Below are positions 46,412 to 56,413 of a stretch of 64,000 bases of DNA, piece by piece. The stretch's first letter is position 1, and each line of letters starts with the position of its first letter. The position numbers were made by a program, and so were the translations under genes. The notes beneath the pieces are model-generated. The model saw only the letters and a program-made list of their open reading frames with translations. It was not told the DNA's origin and made no database searches. This DNA comes from Incurvaria masculella. Lineage: Eukaryota > Arthropoda > Insecta > Lepidoptera > Incurvariidae. The stretch spans positions 8,071,021 to 8,135,020 of the forward strand of contig OX335642.1 in the NCBI GenBank assembly GCA_946894095.1, read 5' to 3'.

Positions 46412-47090
46412 TTCCATTGTCAGGATAGAATTTATTTATTATTTTTTTAATAGGAAAACATACAGCTAACAAACAAATTACACTAAATACACTAGAAATA
46501 AAAAAATAAGCCTAACAAGTTTTCACAAATATAAATGAAACTGTTAATGGCTCTTAACTAAAGTATGTATATGGGAAAGATATGGAGAAAAAGAGGGAAA
46601 AGTTTTTAAAACATTTTTTTCTTTTTTCTCTTTTCACAAAAGTTTTTTTTAGGGTTTCAGTAGTTTGTAACTACTTTACAAATGCAGTCTCTAAAATAAT
46701 CTAGCTGCAAGTTGACGTCACCTGTTTACTGCCTTTAATGTTACCCAGCGCATTAAATCAAAATGTCGTAAGAGAAGGCAATGTATCACCCCCCCCCCTC
46801 TCCCTTCAACTCCCCCTTAAAATGTCACCGCCGCCCCCTCCCGCCGACGTTGCTAATATTTATTGCAACGGAAGTTTTAATTAAAATTATTACCGAGATA
46901 AATGCAACGCAAGCGGCATGCTAAACACCGCCTTATGCCATCAGTGGAAAGCACAAATTTCCTGTTGCCGAAAAGTCGCCAAAAACATTGAAAGATACCT
47001 AAACCAGGCGCATTGTACCTGAATATAGGATGCACTTTCAAAGAGGCTTTGTGTGAAACATTTAGTCGCATGGATATGATTGTAGATTTT
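46412..47090. other. Non-coding; C-rich tract at 46790-46850
   Basis: T- and A-rich at first, resembling the end of a LINE on the minus strand (ATTTATTATTTTTTTAATAG), but not assignable. No gene. Confidence 0.45.
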
Positions 47091-47520
47091 AAGGTGCCAT
47101 GCCAGTAACTTCCCTTTGTGAGAACTGATTGGAAACACGGACAATTTATCATTGCCGCTTCAACCATAGGATTATTCAATGCGATGGTACCAACCCGGGG
47201 GAAGTAGACCTACGTTTTTACATGGGTTCCGTGTAATGTGCCATGCAAAATTTCGCATTCGTAACGAAATGCACGTATCCAACTTAGAAAGTAATTTGTC
47301 ACCATAACTACTACGGGACTACTGCTCACGATACCCAAAGGTAGAGTGGTAGAGAATACCTCCGGCATTAAGTTATTCCTTTTGCTTGATATTTTTTGTG
47401 TCCAAATCATAAATAAATTAAAAAAGGGAATGAAAGTGGCGCATGACCGGGGCGAGAATTACCCATAACCTCTCGCATGAAAGGCAAGTCCTCTAGCCCG
47501 TAGACCACGAGCTGTACGTA
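47091..47520 (-). repeat. tRNA-headed SINE, minus strand, split by an insertion
   Basis: AAGGTGCCATGCCAGTAAC to ATGCACGTATCCAACTTAG is the 3' two-thirds; AGGGAATGAAAGTGGCGCAT to CCGTAGACCACGAGC is the 5' head. In uninterrupted copies AACTTAG or AACTCAG runs straight into AAAAGGGAAT, so the 130 bp between are foreign. Confidence 0.7.
47294..47425 (+). mobile_element. LINE 3' tail nested in a SINE
   Basis: GTCACCATAACTACTACGGG, GGTAGAGTGGTAGAGAATAC, CTCCGGCATTAAGTTATTCC and ATTTTTTGTGTCCAA, then AAATAAATTAAAAAA. This has the layout of a lepidopteran non-LTR 3' UTR with poly-A, inserted in plus orientation into the older minus-strand SINE. Confidence 0.5.
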
Positions 47521-48095
47521 GCTGTTGGTAGACGAATCCGAGGGTTTTTTATACATCTAGAGGAGTAAATAAAGAAACTGAAACGGAATGAACAAAAAAA
47601 CTGTCTTCAACATCTTCTCGCCGCGACAATGGACCGATATATTTGTTCTTTTATTCGGGTCGACAGTGACAAATTCGGACGAGCGCGGCTGCCAATAGAA
47701 GATCGGTCGCCTCAGTTTGTTTGATTATGACTTTGGTCATCAAATCAAATCCAGAGAGAGCTATTTTCCCAGCCAATTTTCAAATAAAATCGTTACGAGG
47801 AGGACTATCGAAGCAGGCTCGCTTCCATCAGCGATTCGCGGTTACTCGCTATGACCCTGGCAGGGTACTTACTAGACATGCAAATCAATTAGGCAGAGGG
47901 GAGGGCGTGCGTTAGCGCTTATGCATATTCCAGGAAGATACACGTGTCAGAATATCTACCACAGAAGATAAAAGGTAGGAGATGTGTTATGTTGGCGTTA
48001 GCCGGGTCGCAGCCGTATATTGTATCCATACTATTGCATGGAAAGCCGGCCGCGCGTCGTAGCAAAATGCGCTCCCAAAATGCGTTCGCCAAGTA
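47521..48095. other. Non-coding; nothing recognised
   Basis: No feature supported. Confidence 0.5.
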
Positions 48096-48443
48096 TTTTT
48101 TTATTAAACTGGACATGGATGGCTACCGCACCCCCATCGTCATGATATTAGCCCACCGCATTACTGGAGGAATTAGGTACTAGGCCGGGATCGTCCCTTT
48201 ATAATCACGACTACATCATGGAAAACACGGACATATTTTTCCTTACCAATTCGATAATCTTTTCATCCAATGCAATGGGACCAACCCGGGCGGGCTCGAC
48301 CCTACCACCTAGCAGGGGAAAGAGGACCTACAGTTTTACATGGATTCAAAATCCAACTCAGAAAAGGGAATAAAGTGGTGCATGAACGGGGTAGGGTATG
48401 GAACCCAGACCTCTGGAATGCAAGTATCTGCGACACTGGCTGC
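48096..48443 (-). repeat. tRNA-headed SINE, minus strand, interrupted in its head
   Basis: T-run 48096-48102, then AAACTGGACATGGATGGCTA, TCGTCATGATATTAGCCCA, TTTTCATCCAATGCAATGGG, GGTGCATGAACGGGG, ACCCAGACCTCTGGAATGCA. The head breaks off at 48443, where the inverted-repeat element begins. Confidence 0.7.
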
Positions 48444-48574
48444 AGTGCACCATCTCTGGTGTTTATATGCTATAGTTGTGGTAATTATAGATCTATCTTC
48501 ATTCTTCTTCAGGCGAAAAATAAGGACAGCTATATAGCTACCTTAACTATAGCAATAACCAGAGATGGTGCACT
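48444..48574. mobile_element. MITE-like element with perfect 17-bp inverted ends
   Basis: AGTGCACCATCTCTGGT (48444-48460) and its exact complement (48558-48574) bound 131 bp. A second inner pair (GCTATAGTTGTGG / TTAACTATAGC) nests inside. No coding capacity. Related pieces lie at 16247-16310 and 16349-16469. It abuts the broken head of a SINE. Confidence 0.7.
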
Positions 48575-49092
48575 CCACTCTAGCCTAGGCTAGAATCCGC
48601 TAAATTTTTAGCCAACCCACACCTTCCAATATGTATGCGACTGCGTTTGCGTATGTCATGTGCGTTTAAGTTGGGTTGGATTATCAGGTATCATATAGGT
48701 ATCAGATCAGCAGGCGAGATAGATGGCACACTCCTTCCTTTTATGATCTGGGGGATCCACATACGGGCGCGTGCCACGAATGCTGTAGCAGAGGCAGATT
48801 ACATCTGGATTAACGACGCATCCGATCGCTAAACACGGCGGCTTTGTGCTAAAACAAATTGGCTCTACGCTGGATTTGTATTCAAAAGGCTTTGCAATTA
48901 TGTCGGAGGATATATGATAAAGATAGATAACCACACTGAAGTACAAACAGTGTACTCACTACGTTTTTCACGAGTCGTAAGAAAACAGCGGGTACGTTCA
49001 CGTTTCAATATTCATTCCAAAAACCAAAATAACCAATGTTTACGTGTTTTTTTGTTTAGGCTTAGGATATGGATGCCTTATTATAGGATTTG
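48575..49092. other. Non-coding; nothing recognised
   Basis: No feature supported. Confidence 0.5.
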
Positions 49093-49275
49093 TCAGCCTC
49101 GGTAACCCAGTGGCACGACGCCTCGCGGTTCGAATTACCGTGACCGTTTTCAAACGATGAGACGTGGTTCGGCCACGTAAAACTGTAGGCCCCTCCCTAC
49201 TGACTAGATAGTGGTTTATCCCGCCTGGGTTGGTACCATCGCATAGAATGATCGTCGAAGCGGCAATTAATTTTC
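49093..49275 (+). repeat. tRNA-headed SINE, 5' half, plus strand
   Basis: GTCAGCCTCGGTAACCCAGT (A-box remnant), CGCGGTTCGAATTACCG (a good B box at about 49117), AAAACTGTAGGCCCCTCC, GGTTGGTACCATCGCATAGA, GTCGAAGCGGCAATTAA. The family's TGCATTTCGTCAC part is missing. Confidence 0.65.
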
Positions 49276-50415
49276 AAGGTGTTTTTTTAAGGATTGGTTT
49301 AAGGGTTAAAATTTGTAGCTTTAATGCTCTTCCACAGAGATAGAAATTCGCGCGAATTTCGCTATTTCCAATGCGGCTTTGTGTGGGCGAGCTTTTAATG
49401 AGTCCTCTAACTAAAGGATCAAACACATCGAAAAATCAACAAAACATCAATTATTCGAAACTAAATTTATTCCGTTATGATAAATTCAACAAATTTTATT
49501 TCCCAGCGAATGAATACGGATTCATTCGGGAAACGCTTTGAAATTTCTTGCTTTTGTTCCCGAGTCAAATCAATCAATCGATTTCGTTCGAACAACCCCC
49601 AAGTGCTTTTTCACTCTGCTTATTGAGTCTATTTTAATTGCTTACTCTAGAACTGGATCAAGGCGTCAAACAGGGAGACACAGGTCCAGGGCCTCTGTCC
49701 ACACAATTCGAGTAAAGGCAAATTTCCAAAAACAAGACTTGGCAAGTTTGTTTGAAAGTGTGATTTGTACCTTCGGCGCCATTTCGGCCACATTTCCTGT
49801 TTAGATGTTTCAACATCAGCTGTAGTCCGACGCGAACCTAAGAAAAACATTCTATTATTCTGTCTAAAACCGCGCTTTTTATCATGTTAGATTTTCTTAA
49901 AAACAAAACGTGTTATTTGGCATGAGCGCCTTTGTGTGAAATAATTGTCAAAGTAAGTCTACTGTTTTATGGTTAAAAAGTTAATAAGAATTAACATATT
50001 ACAAAAAAAAATATATGAAAACTGCAATTATTCAATAATTTGTTGATTATATTTAAATATTTTTTTAAGTACTTTGTAATTTTGGTAAGTTAAAGTAAGA
50101 AATTGCGTGAAGTGTGTACTTAATCACAAAGTGAGTAAAACATTTTGCCATGTACAGTTTTAGCCTACCCTACAAAACGTTTTTTGACAAGTATATATTT
50201 TTTAATGTTCTTAAGAGAGTCGTTACCCTATCAATTCACTTAATAATACAGAATATAAAAAAAAAAACTAAAAACTTAAACAACTCAAAAACTATTGATT
50301 TTACACCCCGTGTTCACGGAGCCAAATATGTTGCAAATTAACTCTAGAGGGACCCCTTGGAAGGAATGTATCCAATTTTCAATCAGCCTGTATTATAGTC
50401 GAGCCATGGAGAGGC
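49276..50415. other. Non-coding; nothing recognised
   Basis: AT-rich; no supported gene. Confidence 0.5.
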
Positions 50416-50965
50416 TTAAGGTGGCCCAACCCGCTCATTTCCCCATACAAAAGGGGAAAGAAGATCACGCCTATATTTCTTGTCAGAGATCCAAAATTTT
50501 GCTCAATATAGCTTTATTTGATTGAACTAGATGTCTGATGACCATTGGCATTGTAAAATTGTGTTTGGTTTCCAAGTTATAACGTCCGAAAGTTCGGATT
50601 TTTCGCGCGTTTTATACAATTACTTTGGAAGTGGATTACGCAATGATAAAGTAAGAACATCGTAAAAAGATTACTCATCAGACATAGCTTGTTTAATCAA
50701 GATTCATAATCTATTTGGTTTTTGTTAGATTTTTAACTACAGCGGTCGTGGTTTACTTTTAGCTATAAGTCGTTTTGAAATTAAAATTTTCGTAAATCTT
50801 ACCAAATCATACACTATGCACATTGTCTTTTTTGTGGACAGGTTGCATCTTCCTCATAACGGAGCCTGTCTTATTCTTAGAAACAGAGAAGGTCCCAGAG
50901 CGCAACAGCACGGTTTTGTACCGTGCCCGCAAATGAGTTGAGGCCGCCGGGTTGGGCCACCTTAA
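50416..50965 (+). mobile_element. Complete TTAA-flanked non-autonomous DNA transposon
   Basis: TTAA (50416-50419), then GGTGGCCCAACCCG; at the other end CGGGTTGGGCCACC (50948-50961) then TTAA (50962-50965). The 14-bp inverted ends are perfect and the body is 542 bp with no frame over about 75 codons. TTAA at both junctions is the target-site habit of piggyBac-type transposons. An internal GCACGGTTTTGTACCGTGC hairpin lies near the right end. Related copies: 40336-40677 (inverted, one end lost) and 24752-24906 (diverged). Confidence 0.75.
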
Positions 50966-52554
50966 ACGGCAGTAAGGTAACTTTGAAATAAAAAAATAAG
51001 GTCGTTGTAGTCCAGAAAAGCTGGATTGTTCCTTATTTTCCGCTGCTTTCTAAAGCATTCAAAGCGCATTGCAATGTTGTTTACAATCATTCTATGAAGC
51101 CCATCAAATACGTTTGCAAGTACGTCACGAAATGAAGTGACATGGCTGCATGTATTTATTGGTATTGCAGCTCCTGATGCAAAAGATGAAGTTTCGCAAT
51201 ATCAGATGGGAAAATATGTCAGCATCAATAAGGCGATTTAGAGAATCTTTTCATTCATGCGTATATAAATTGCAACAACATTTTCCTTAGATTAGCAAAA
51301 ATAAACGTATTTCTCAAATGAAGTAGAAAATTAAATATTGAAACGTGATTGCTTTATGTATATATGAGAGAATTTTCGCTTTGTAAAAGAGCCAAACCAA
51401 TAGCGGAGTATCTCTCCAATTCAAATTACTGAAAATGTTACGCATGCGAACACAACAGGTCAAACGAAATCGATCACGCATTGCATGTCAGGTAAATTGT
51501 TTTCGAGAATAGACAAACCATTCTCCAGGCTTCTTCTATTTCAGTAACGTGATTCGAGATTGACGGCTGTTAATAAGAACAGCCTATTTTTAAATACGAA
51601 TATGCATTGTCTTAGTTTCATATCGGGTGTCTCGTGGCAGTAACAACGGTTCGTCGGAAATCTTAATGAACGATGAGATCAAGTATTTTTTAAAATACGT
51701 TGGCATCATCTTCACTTTGAAAATTACCACAACCCTAGTATATTTCAAGAGCACATATTTAATACTTGTTGGTTGCATGATGGTATGCTGCGGTTACTAT
51801 TGAAATATTTTAGCAAGTGATTAAATTGATTTGATTAAAACCTGAAAACTTTTAGGGGTAGGGAACCATTAGGACCTGGAAGACGATTTCGCTAATTTAA
51901 TTCACAGTCGGCGTGCAAAAGTGTGCCTTGGCCAATGGATAAAGAAATAATTTCTTTATATTTTCATGATTGATTTCATGACTTAATTTTATATTTGCGT
52001 CAAACGCTGGACCGAGTTTGCGAGGGTACTTATTGCCGTTATGCTGAGTCGCCGCGCACGCGTCTACGTCTACATACGTCCGTTACGTTTCCTCTTTTCG
52101 GCGTTTCATTTCTCCTCGTTCTCGAGTCACGGTGGGACGACGTGAAGGAGATTCTGTCGTTGGAGCTGCATGTATTTCTCAATGCACGTACAGCACAACG
52201 ATTGTCACACGGATAGGCTTTTGTCGCTTCATTTCTGGATTACATCCGTGATTTGGGTTAGTAATCCGAGATAAATGTAAATGTAAATTTATATCCATTC
52301 CACCCTGATGCAAAAAACGCTTATTAAATAAAATAAAACAGTAATGCAGTTTAAATGAGCAGAGCCGCATTTATAAGCCAGTTATTGAAAGGTGTAGCAT
52401 ACAAAAAAAACGTTTTGTTCAATTATGTTGTGTTCGTGACCCTTGTGTGGAATTAATATGACCTCATGCCCACACGGAAAGCTAGTGTAGCGCTCTGTCT
52501 TTTCTCCAAAATTAAAAAAATAATAATATGTTTTGTATCACATCGCTCATTCAA
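50966..52554. other. Non-coding; nothing recognised
   Basis: AT-rich; the frames at 51995-52216 and 52179-52370 show no domain. Confidence 0.5.
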
Positions 52555-52790
52555 TCGAACGTCCACTAGGCGTTCGGTTGCACAGTCTCGTCGCCCGTAC
52601 AACTCGCGCCAAACTAAAACGTGCCTCCAAAGCTCGCGCATTCACTCTATGCCCTTGCCTCAAGAGCGTTTTTTGTACGCGCGAGGCGCACATACGTTTG
52701 GCGCGTACCGTACGCGGCGGCGCGCACGCGACAGCGCGTTCCGAAACAACCGTGACGCGTCTCTGTCACGGCAGCCGTGACGGCTACGTT
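52555..52790. other. CpG-rich block
   Basis: Dense CG dinucleotides with GCGCG and CACGGCAGCCGTGACGG-type short palindromes. Two Arg/Ser-rich frames (52466-52780 and 52533-52847) overlap in different registers, as expected from composition. No promoter or exon can be shown. Confidence 0.4.
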
Positions 52791-53256
52791 CGATTTCATT
52801 CCGCTGAAACATTACGATACGTTAGTTCTAGTTTATTATTATGCTAGCGGCGGCATCACGCTACATACGCACGTTTTTTTAAACGCCTACATTTTAAAAT
52901 TTAAACGCTTATAATTTACCTACAAAGATGTCGCGCAGCTACCCTCAGGAGAAACCTGTTTAAACATATCCGATTTTTACATCTTGGTAAAGTAAGTAAG
53001 GTTCCTTTTTTAGGCTTTTTGCGACGGGAACCTAAAACATTGATTCATATTTGCCCTTGCATACGCTGTGAGAGCTAGTAAGAAATCCCCAAAAGTCGTA
53101 TTCAGAGAGAACCTGTCAAAACTTTGTACGAGATTAGCACCGGACTAACCATAAAAATACCGGTTTAGTACAGCGTATTAAAGTTATTCCGCCCACTCTG
53201 AATACCGCTGAAAGTGTTCAGGACTTGTGTTTTCACCAACAGAAACCTCTAAGGTT
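52791..53256. other. Non-coding; nothing recognised
   Basis: No feature supported. Confidence 0.5.
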
Positions 53257-53562
53257 GAGATAAATAGTCGCATCAGAAACTAAGACTAACGGAAAGTAGT
53301 ACTTTGTGACGTCACTTTGACACATTTTGTATGGAATAAATCTCAAAGTAATGCGAATTGACGTCACAAAGTACTACTTTTCGTTAGTCTTATGCTGAGA
53401 TAAATAGTCGTAACAGAAACTAAGACTAACGAAAAGTAGTACTTTGTGACGTCACTTTGCCTTACTATGAGAATTCGTCCATACAAAATGTGTCAAAGTG
53501 ACGTCACAAAGTACTACTTTTCGTTAGTCTTAGTTTCTGTTACGACTATTTATCTCAGCCTA
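53257..53562. repeat. Compound palindrome with perfect 66-bp arms
   Basis: The inner right unit has perfect 66-bp arms (53394-53459 and 53494-53559) with a 34-bp loop. The left unit (53276-53392) has 34-bp arms with one mismatch. The outer left arm (53257-53335) also matches the complement of 53480-53562 over about 80 bp with few differences, so the two units are nested halves of one larger inverted structure. TGACGTCAC or its complement appears at 53307, 53359, 53447 and 53499. Confidence 0.9.
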
Positions 53563-53996
53563 AGAATGCATTCATACAAGCCACGGCAGAAGCTAAAATT
53601 CAGGGTGAAAGATGCGCGCCGCATTTTTTCAGCATAACAAAGAAGCGTCCAGACCACAGTTTAACGATCGCTCATTTTCATTACTCTTGTAAAATACAAA
53701 TTTTTACAGCTCCCTGCTTAACTTTTACACGAAACAAACCTAATCGGCCGTTGAAATGTCACCTTTCCCGTCGCGAGCATAACATCCGAATTCTATCGAA
53801 ACGTGTCCACAAAAGCCGTCAGCGGCTGCAGCGAAAACTCCGATGAAATTAATTTATGCGATCGTAAAGACGCAATCAAAACGTGGAACTCCCAGTAAAA
53901 ATATCATAAATGTATTCATAAGAAAACACTCAGAAGTCGTGGGCGGTCCGGGAGAAGTATACAAAAGATAGGCAGAGGCCACCTGATTAAGAGCAT
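53563..53996. other. Non-coding; nothing recognised
   Basis: No feature supported. Confidence 0.5.
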
Positions 53997-54242
53997 ATTG
54001 AGGTGATTGAGTTCCATACAAAGGCTCGTGCCTGTTTCCTCAGTCAAATTAAGAAAGATGTTTCTGAAATTTTGCACATTAAAATCAACTGAGAGTTAAG
54101 TCTGTACGTTTTTGTTTTTTTGATACATTAAATGATGTCCGTGATATACGCTTCGAAAAAATTGCATACAAATACAAAAAGGCGTATATCAAGGATGCAA
54201 GTTAAGTTATAAAAAAAAGTACAGACATAAGCTCTAAGTTGT
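53997..54242 (+). mobile_element. Hairpin-core element, copy 3 (most complete)
   Basis: TTAAGAGCATATTGAGGTG, CTCGTGCCTGTTTCCTCAG, then a long imperfect hairpin: CAACTGAGAGTTAAGTCTGT pairs with the complement of ACAGACATAAGCTCTAAGTT, and CCGTGATATACGC pairs with GGCGTATATCAAGG. The other copies (7567, 38816) each lost one outer arm. Confidence 0.6.
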
Positions 54243-55628
54243 GTAGCGTCCGCCGCGCCGCCTTATGACGTAACGATACCAGGGGCGAGATTATCTTTTT
54301 GCATTGAGTGCGAGACAAGGACGCAACGGCATCGCTCCCAGCAAGGTGCGAGCGAGATGCTGCACCGGATCTCGGCACTGGTGCACAAACAGCGCCGTTT
54401 GAGTTAAATTCGTTAGACACAAGACAAGGACGCAACAGCAGCGCTCCCAGCAAGGTGCAAGCGAGATGCTGCACCGGATCTCGCCACTGGGGCCTTAGCG
54501 ACGCCGATTGGGAATTTCGAAACACGCGGCAATCCTCCGCCGCGCCGCCCGCGGGACACGGGCAGAAGCGGGCAGCACCTTGAGACGCACGGTCGCGCCA
54601 CGTGCTCCGACGAGTGCGGGTCCCGAGGCCGCGGAGTCAGGCGACATGAACAAAATGTGAAAACTTTCGCTCCCAAAAGTTGGTTGAGCTGTCCGCGTAC
54701 CACCCTTCGCGAATACCGGTGCGCCCGCCGTGCCGCCGTGTTCCGTATCCGTGTGAGCAGCCGGGCGTGATCTACTTCGAGGCCACACCCACGCCTTCCG
54801 ATGTCTTCAGCCCGTGGACCAGCAGCCACAGCTTCCGCCGTGCCCTGTCACAGTCGCCGGTCCGACATCTTCAACACGTAGACCCACCACCACAGCGTCG
54901 CCGTACGCCTGCTGGATCCCCGCACGGTACCTATACTCTAACGCCAGCCCCCCCCGTAGAAATCTACGATGAAACCGCAAAGAGCGTCTATCAGGACCAC
55001 CCATTGAAGCAGGACACCGCCCATTCGACTACGCACGACCTCGGACCCACCCCGAGCTCCCGGCATGGAACCCCGGCCATTTGGATATTAGGTTAGGCTA
55101 AGGCCGTGTTAGAACACCGCCTTGATTGTTAATTATTTATAGTCTTCTTTGTGCTTCTAAATATAGGCTATTTTAGGTAGATGGTTAGATCGCCACAGCC
55201 CAATTTTCTTAATTTGTAGGTGTCTTAAATAGGACAATGCCAGGGTGTATTTTTTGATTGTCTGTTTGTGTTTTGTGCCTCAAAGGGTCTATAATTTATT
55301 ACATCTTTTTTGTACCTACTGCAGTCTGTTAATTCGCTATTCATCGATTTCCTACAAATTCACCCATTCCCAACCTGTGAACAGCCTCCCCCACACGCTG
55401 CAGAGCTGCCACCAAGTACATTCATGAGATCCCTCCCCTACACATCACACTTTATACACCGGCGTAACCACCTGGATATCTTGTAGCCTAATTAAATTAC
55501 AACGAACCACCGGAAGATCCCTGGGCCCTTGAAACCCTATATATGTCTGTCGGTCTGTCCGTGGCAACCACTCCTACTTACTCATTTCTTCTAATGCATC
55601 ACACCCTTTAAATTAACAAGGCTACAAT
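54243..55628. other. GC-rich then AT-rich leader; possible 5' LTR, unproven
   Basis: A 72-bp direct repeat (54312-54383 and 54421-54492, 109 bp apart; AGACAAGGACGCAAC, GCTCCCAGCAAGGTG, ATGCTGCACCGGATCTCG) lies in a GC-rich half (54240-55080). A 138-residue Pro/Ser-rich frame at 54680-55096 has no known domain. The block ends just before the candidate primer binding site. An LTR could start at TGTGTAG (54240) and end near CTACA (55626), but no second copy is seen downstream. Confidence 0.3.
54312..54492 (+). repeat. Direct repeat, 72 bp, spacing 109 bp
   Basis: Two copies about 93% identical, starting AGACAAGG at 54313 and 54422. The shadow frames on both strands here arise from the repeat. 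Confidence 0.8.
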
Positions 55629-55643
55629 TGGCACCCGAACTGG
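55629..55643 (+). promoter_or_regulatory. Candidate primer binding site
   Basis: TGGCACCCGAACTGG begins with the TGG that pairs with a tRNA 3' CCA and is preceded by CTACAAT, as expected just after an LTR end in CA. It resembles the primer sites of Lys-tRNA-primed elements but is not an exact match to one I know. The 770-bp distance to gag is long but possible. Confidence 0.4.
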
Positions 55644-56413
55644 TTTATTTTAATTTCCTATTTGTATATATTAATTATATTTATTTTATTATGGTACGCC
55701 TCACTTGTTTTATACACTACAAATTAACTCTCCATTTCAGCCCTGACGGTAAGCAAATAGCGAATTAACAAAACTGAATATTAAATGTGTCAATAACGAG
55801 TTGTGTCCACCAACGTAATAGGTATATAGGTACTTACGCACGTTATTTCATTTTAGAATATCGAGTCTTGCAATAGCGCACGAAGGCGGTAACTCTCGCT
55901 CTTATAGGTGTGCACTGTTTCCTTAGGTTTTTAGGTCATCATATATTGGAAGCCGAGAGCAGAGCATATTCTTTGTCTTTCTCTCATTTCTTACAAATAT
56001 AGCTTATAGCACGTTGCGCGTGGACAAATCGCGAGCACGTGAGCACGCGACCGGCCAGTCCCGCGATCCGGAACTTCTTGGGTTAGTATGAAACAACGAA
56101 ATATAAAAAACTGAAATGTGCTGTTTCATTTAAGTGTATAATTTTATGTGTTCTTGATGCTTATGTATTGTGTGTGTAAATAACGTGTGTGAAATTTTTT
56201 TTTCTTCTCGCTTTATTCTCTTGCGTTGAACACGTAGGTTATATTTGGAAGTCAGGTTAACTACGTGCTTATTGTTAATCACTCGTTAAAACAAACCTTA
56301 ATCTGTAGTTATCAGGCTTTCGTCTCGTTCGATCTAGTCGCGTGTCGCGTTAACGGAAATTTACGTAATTTTTTTTTAACTCATTTTAAGTAAGTTATTA
56401 TAGGTACTACAAA
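55644..56413 (+). other. Retrotransposon 5' leader
   Basis: Untranslated sequence before gag, AT-rich with several CpG-containing words. The gag start is in the context CAAAATGG, with A at -3 and G at +4, favourable for initiation. No upstream frame of note. Confidence 0.5.

Noticed and set aside
54413..55096. Overlapping 138-residue frames on both strands, Arg/Pro-rich
   Set aside because: GC-rich composition and a direct repeat keep several frames open; neither shows a domain.
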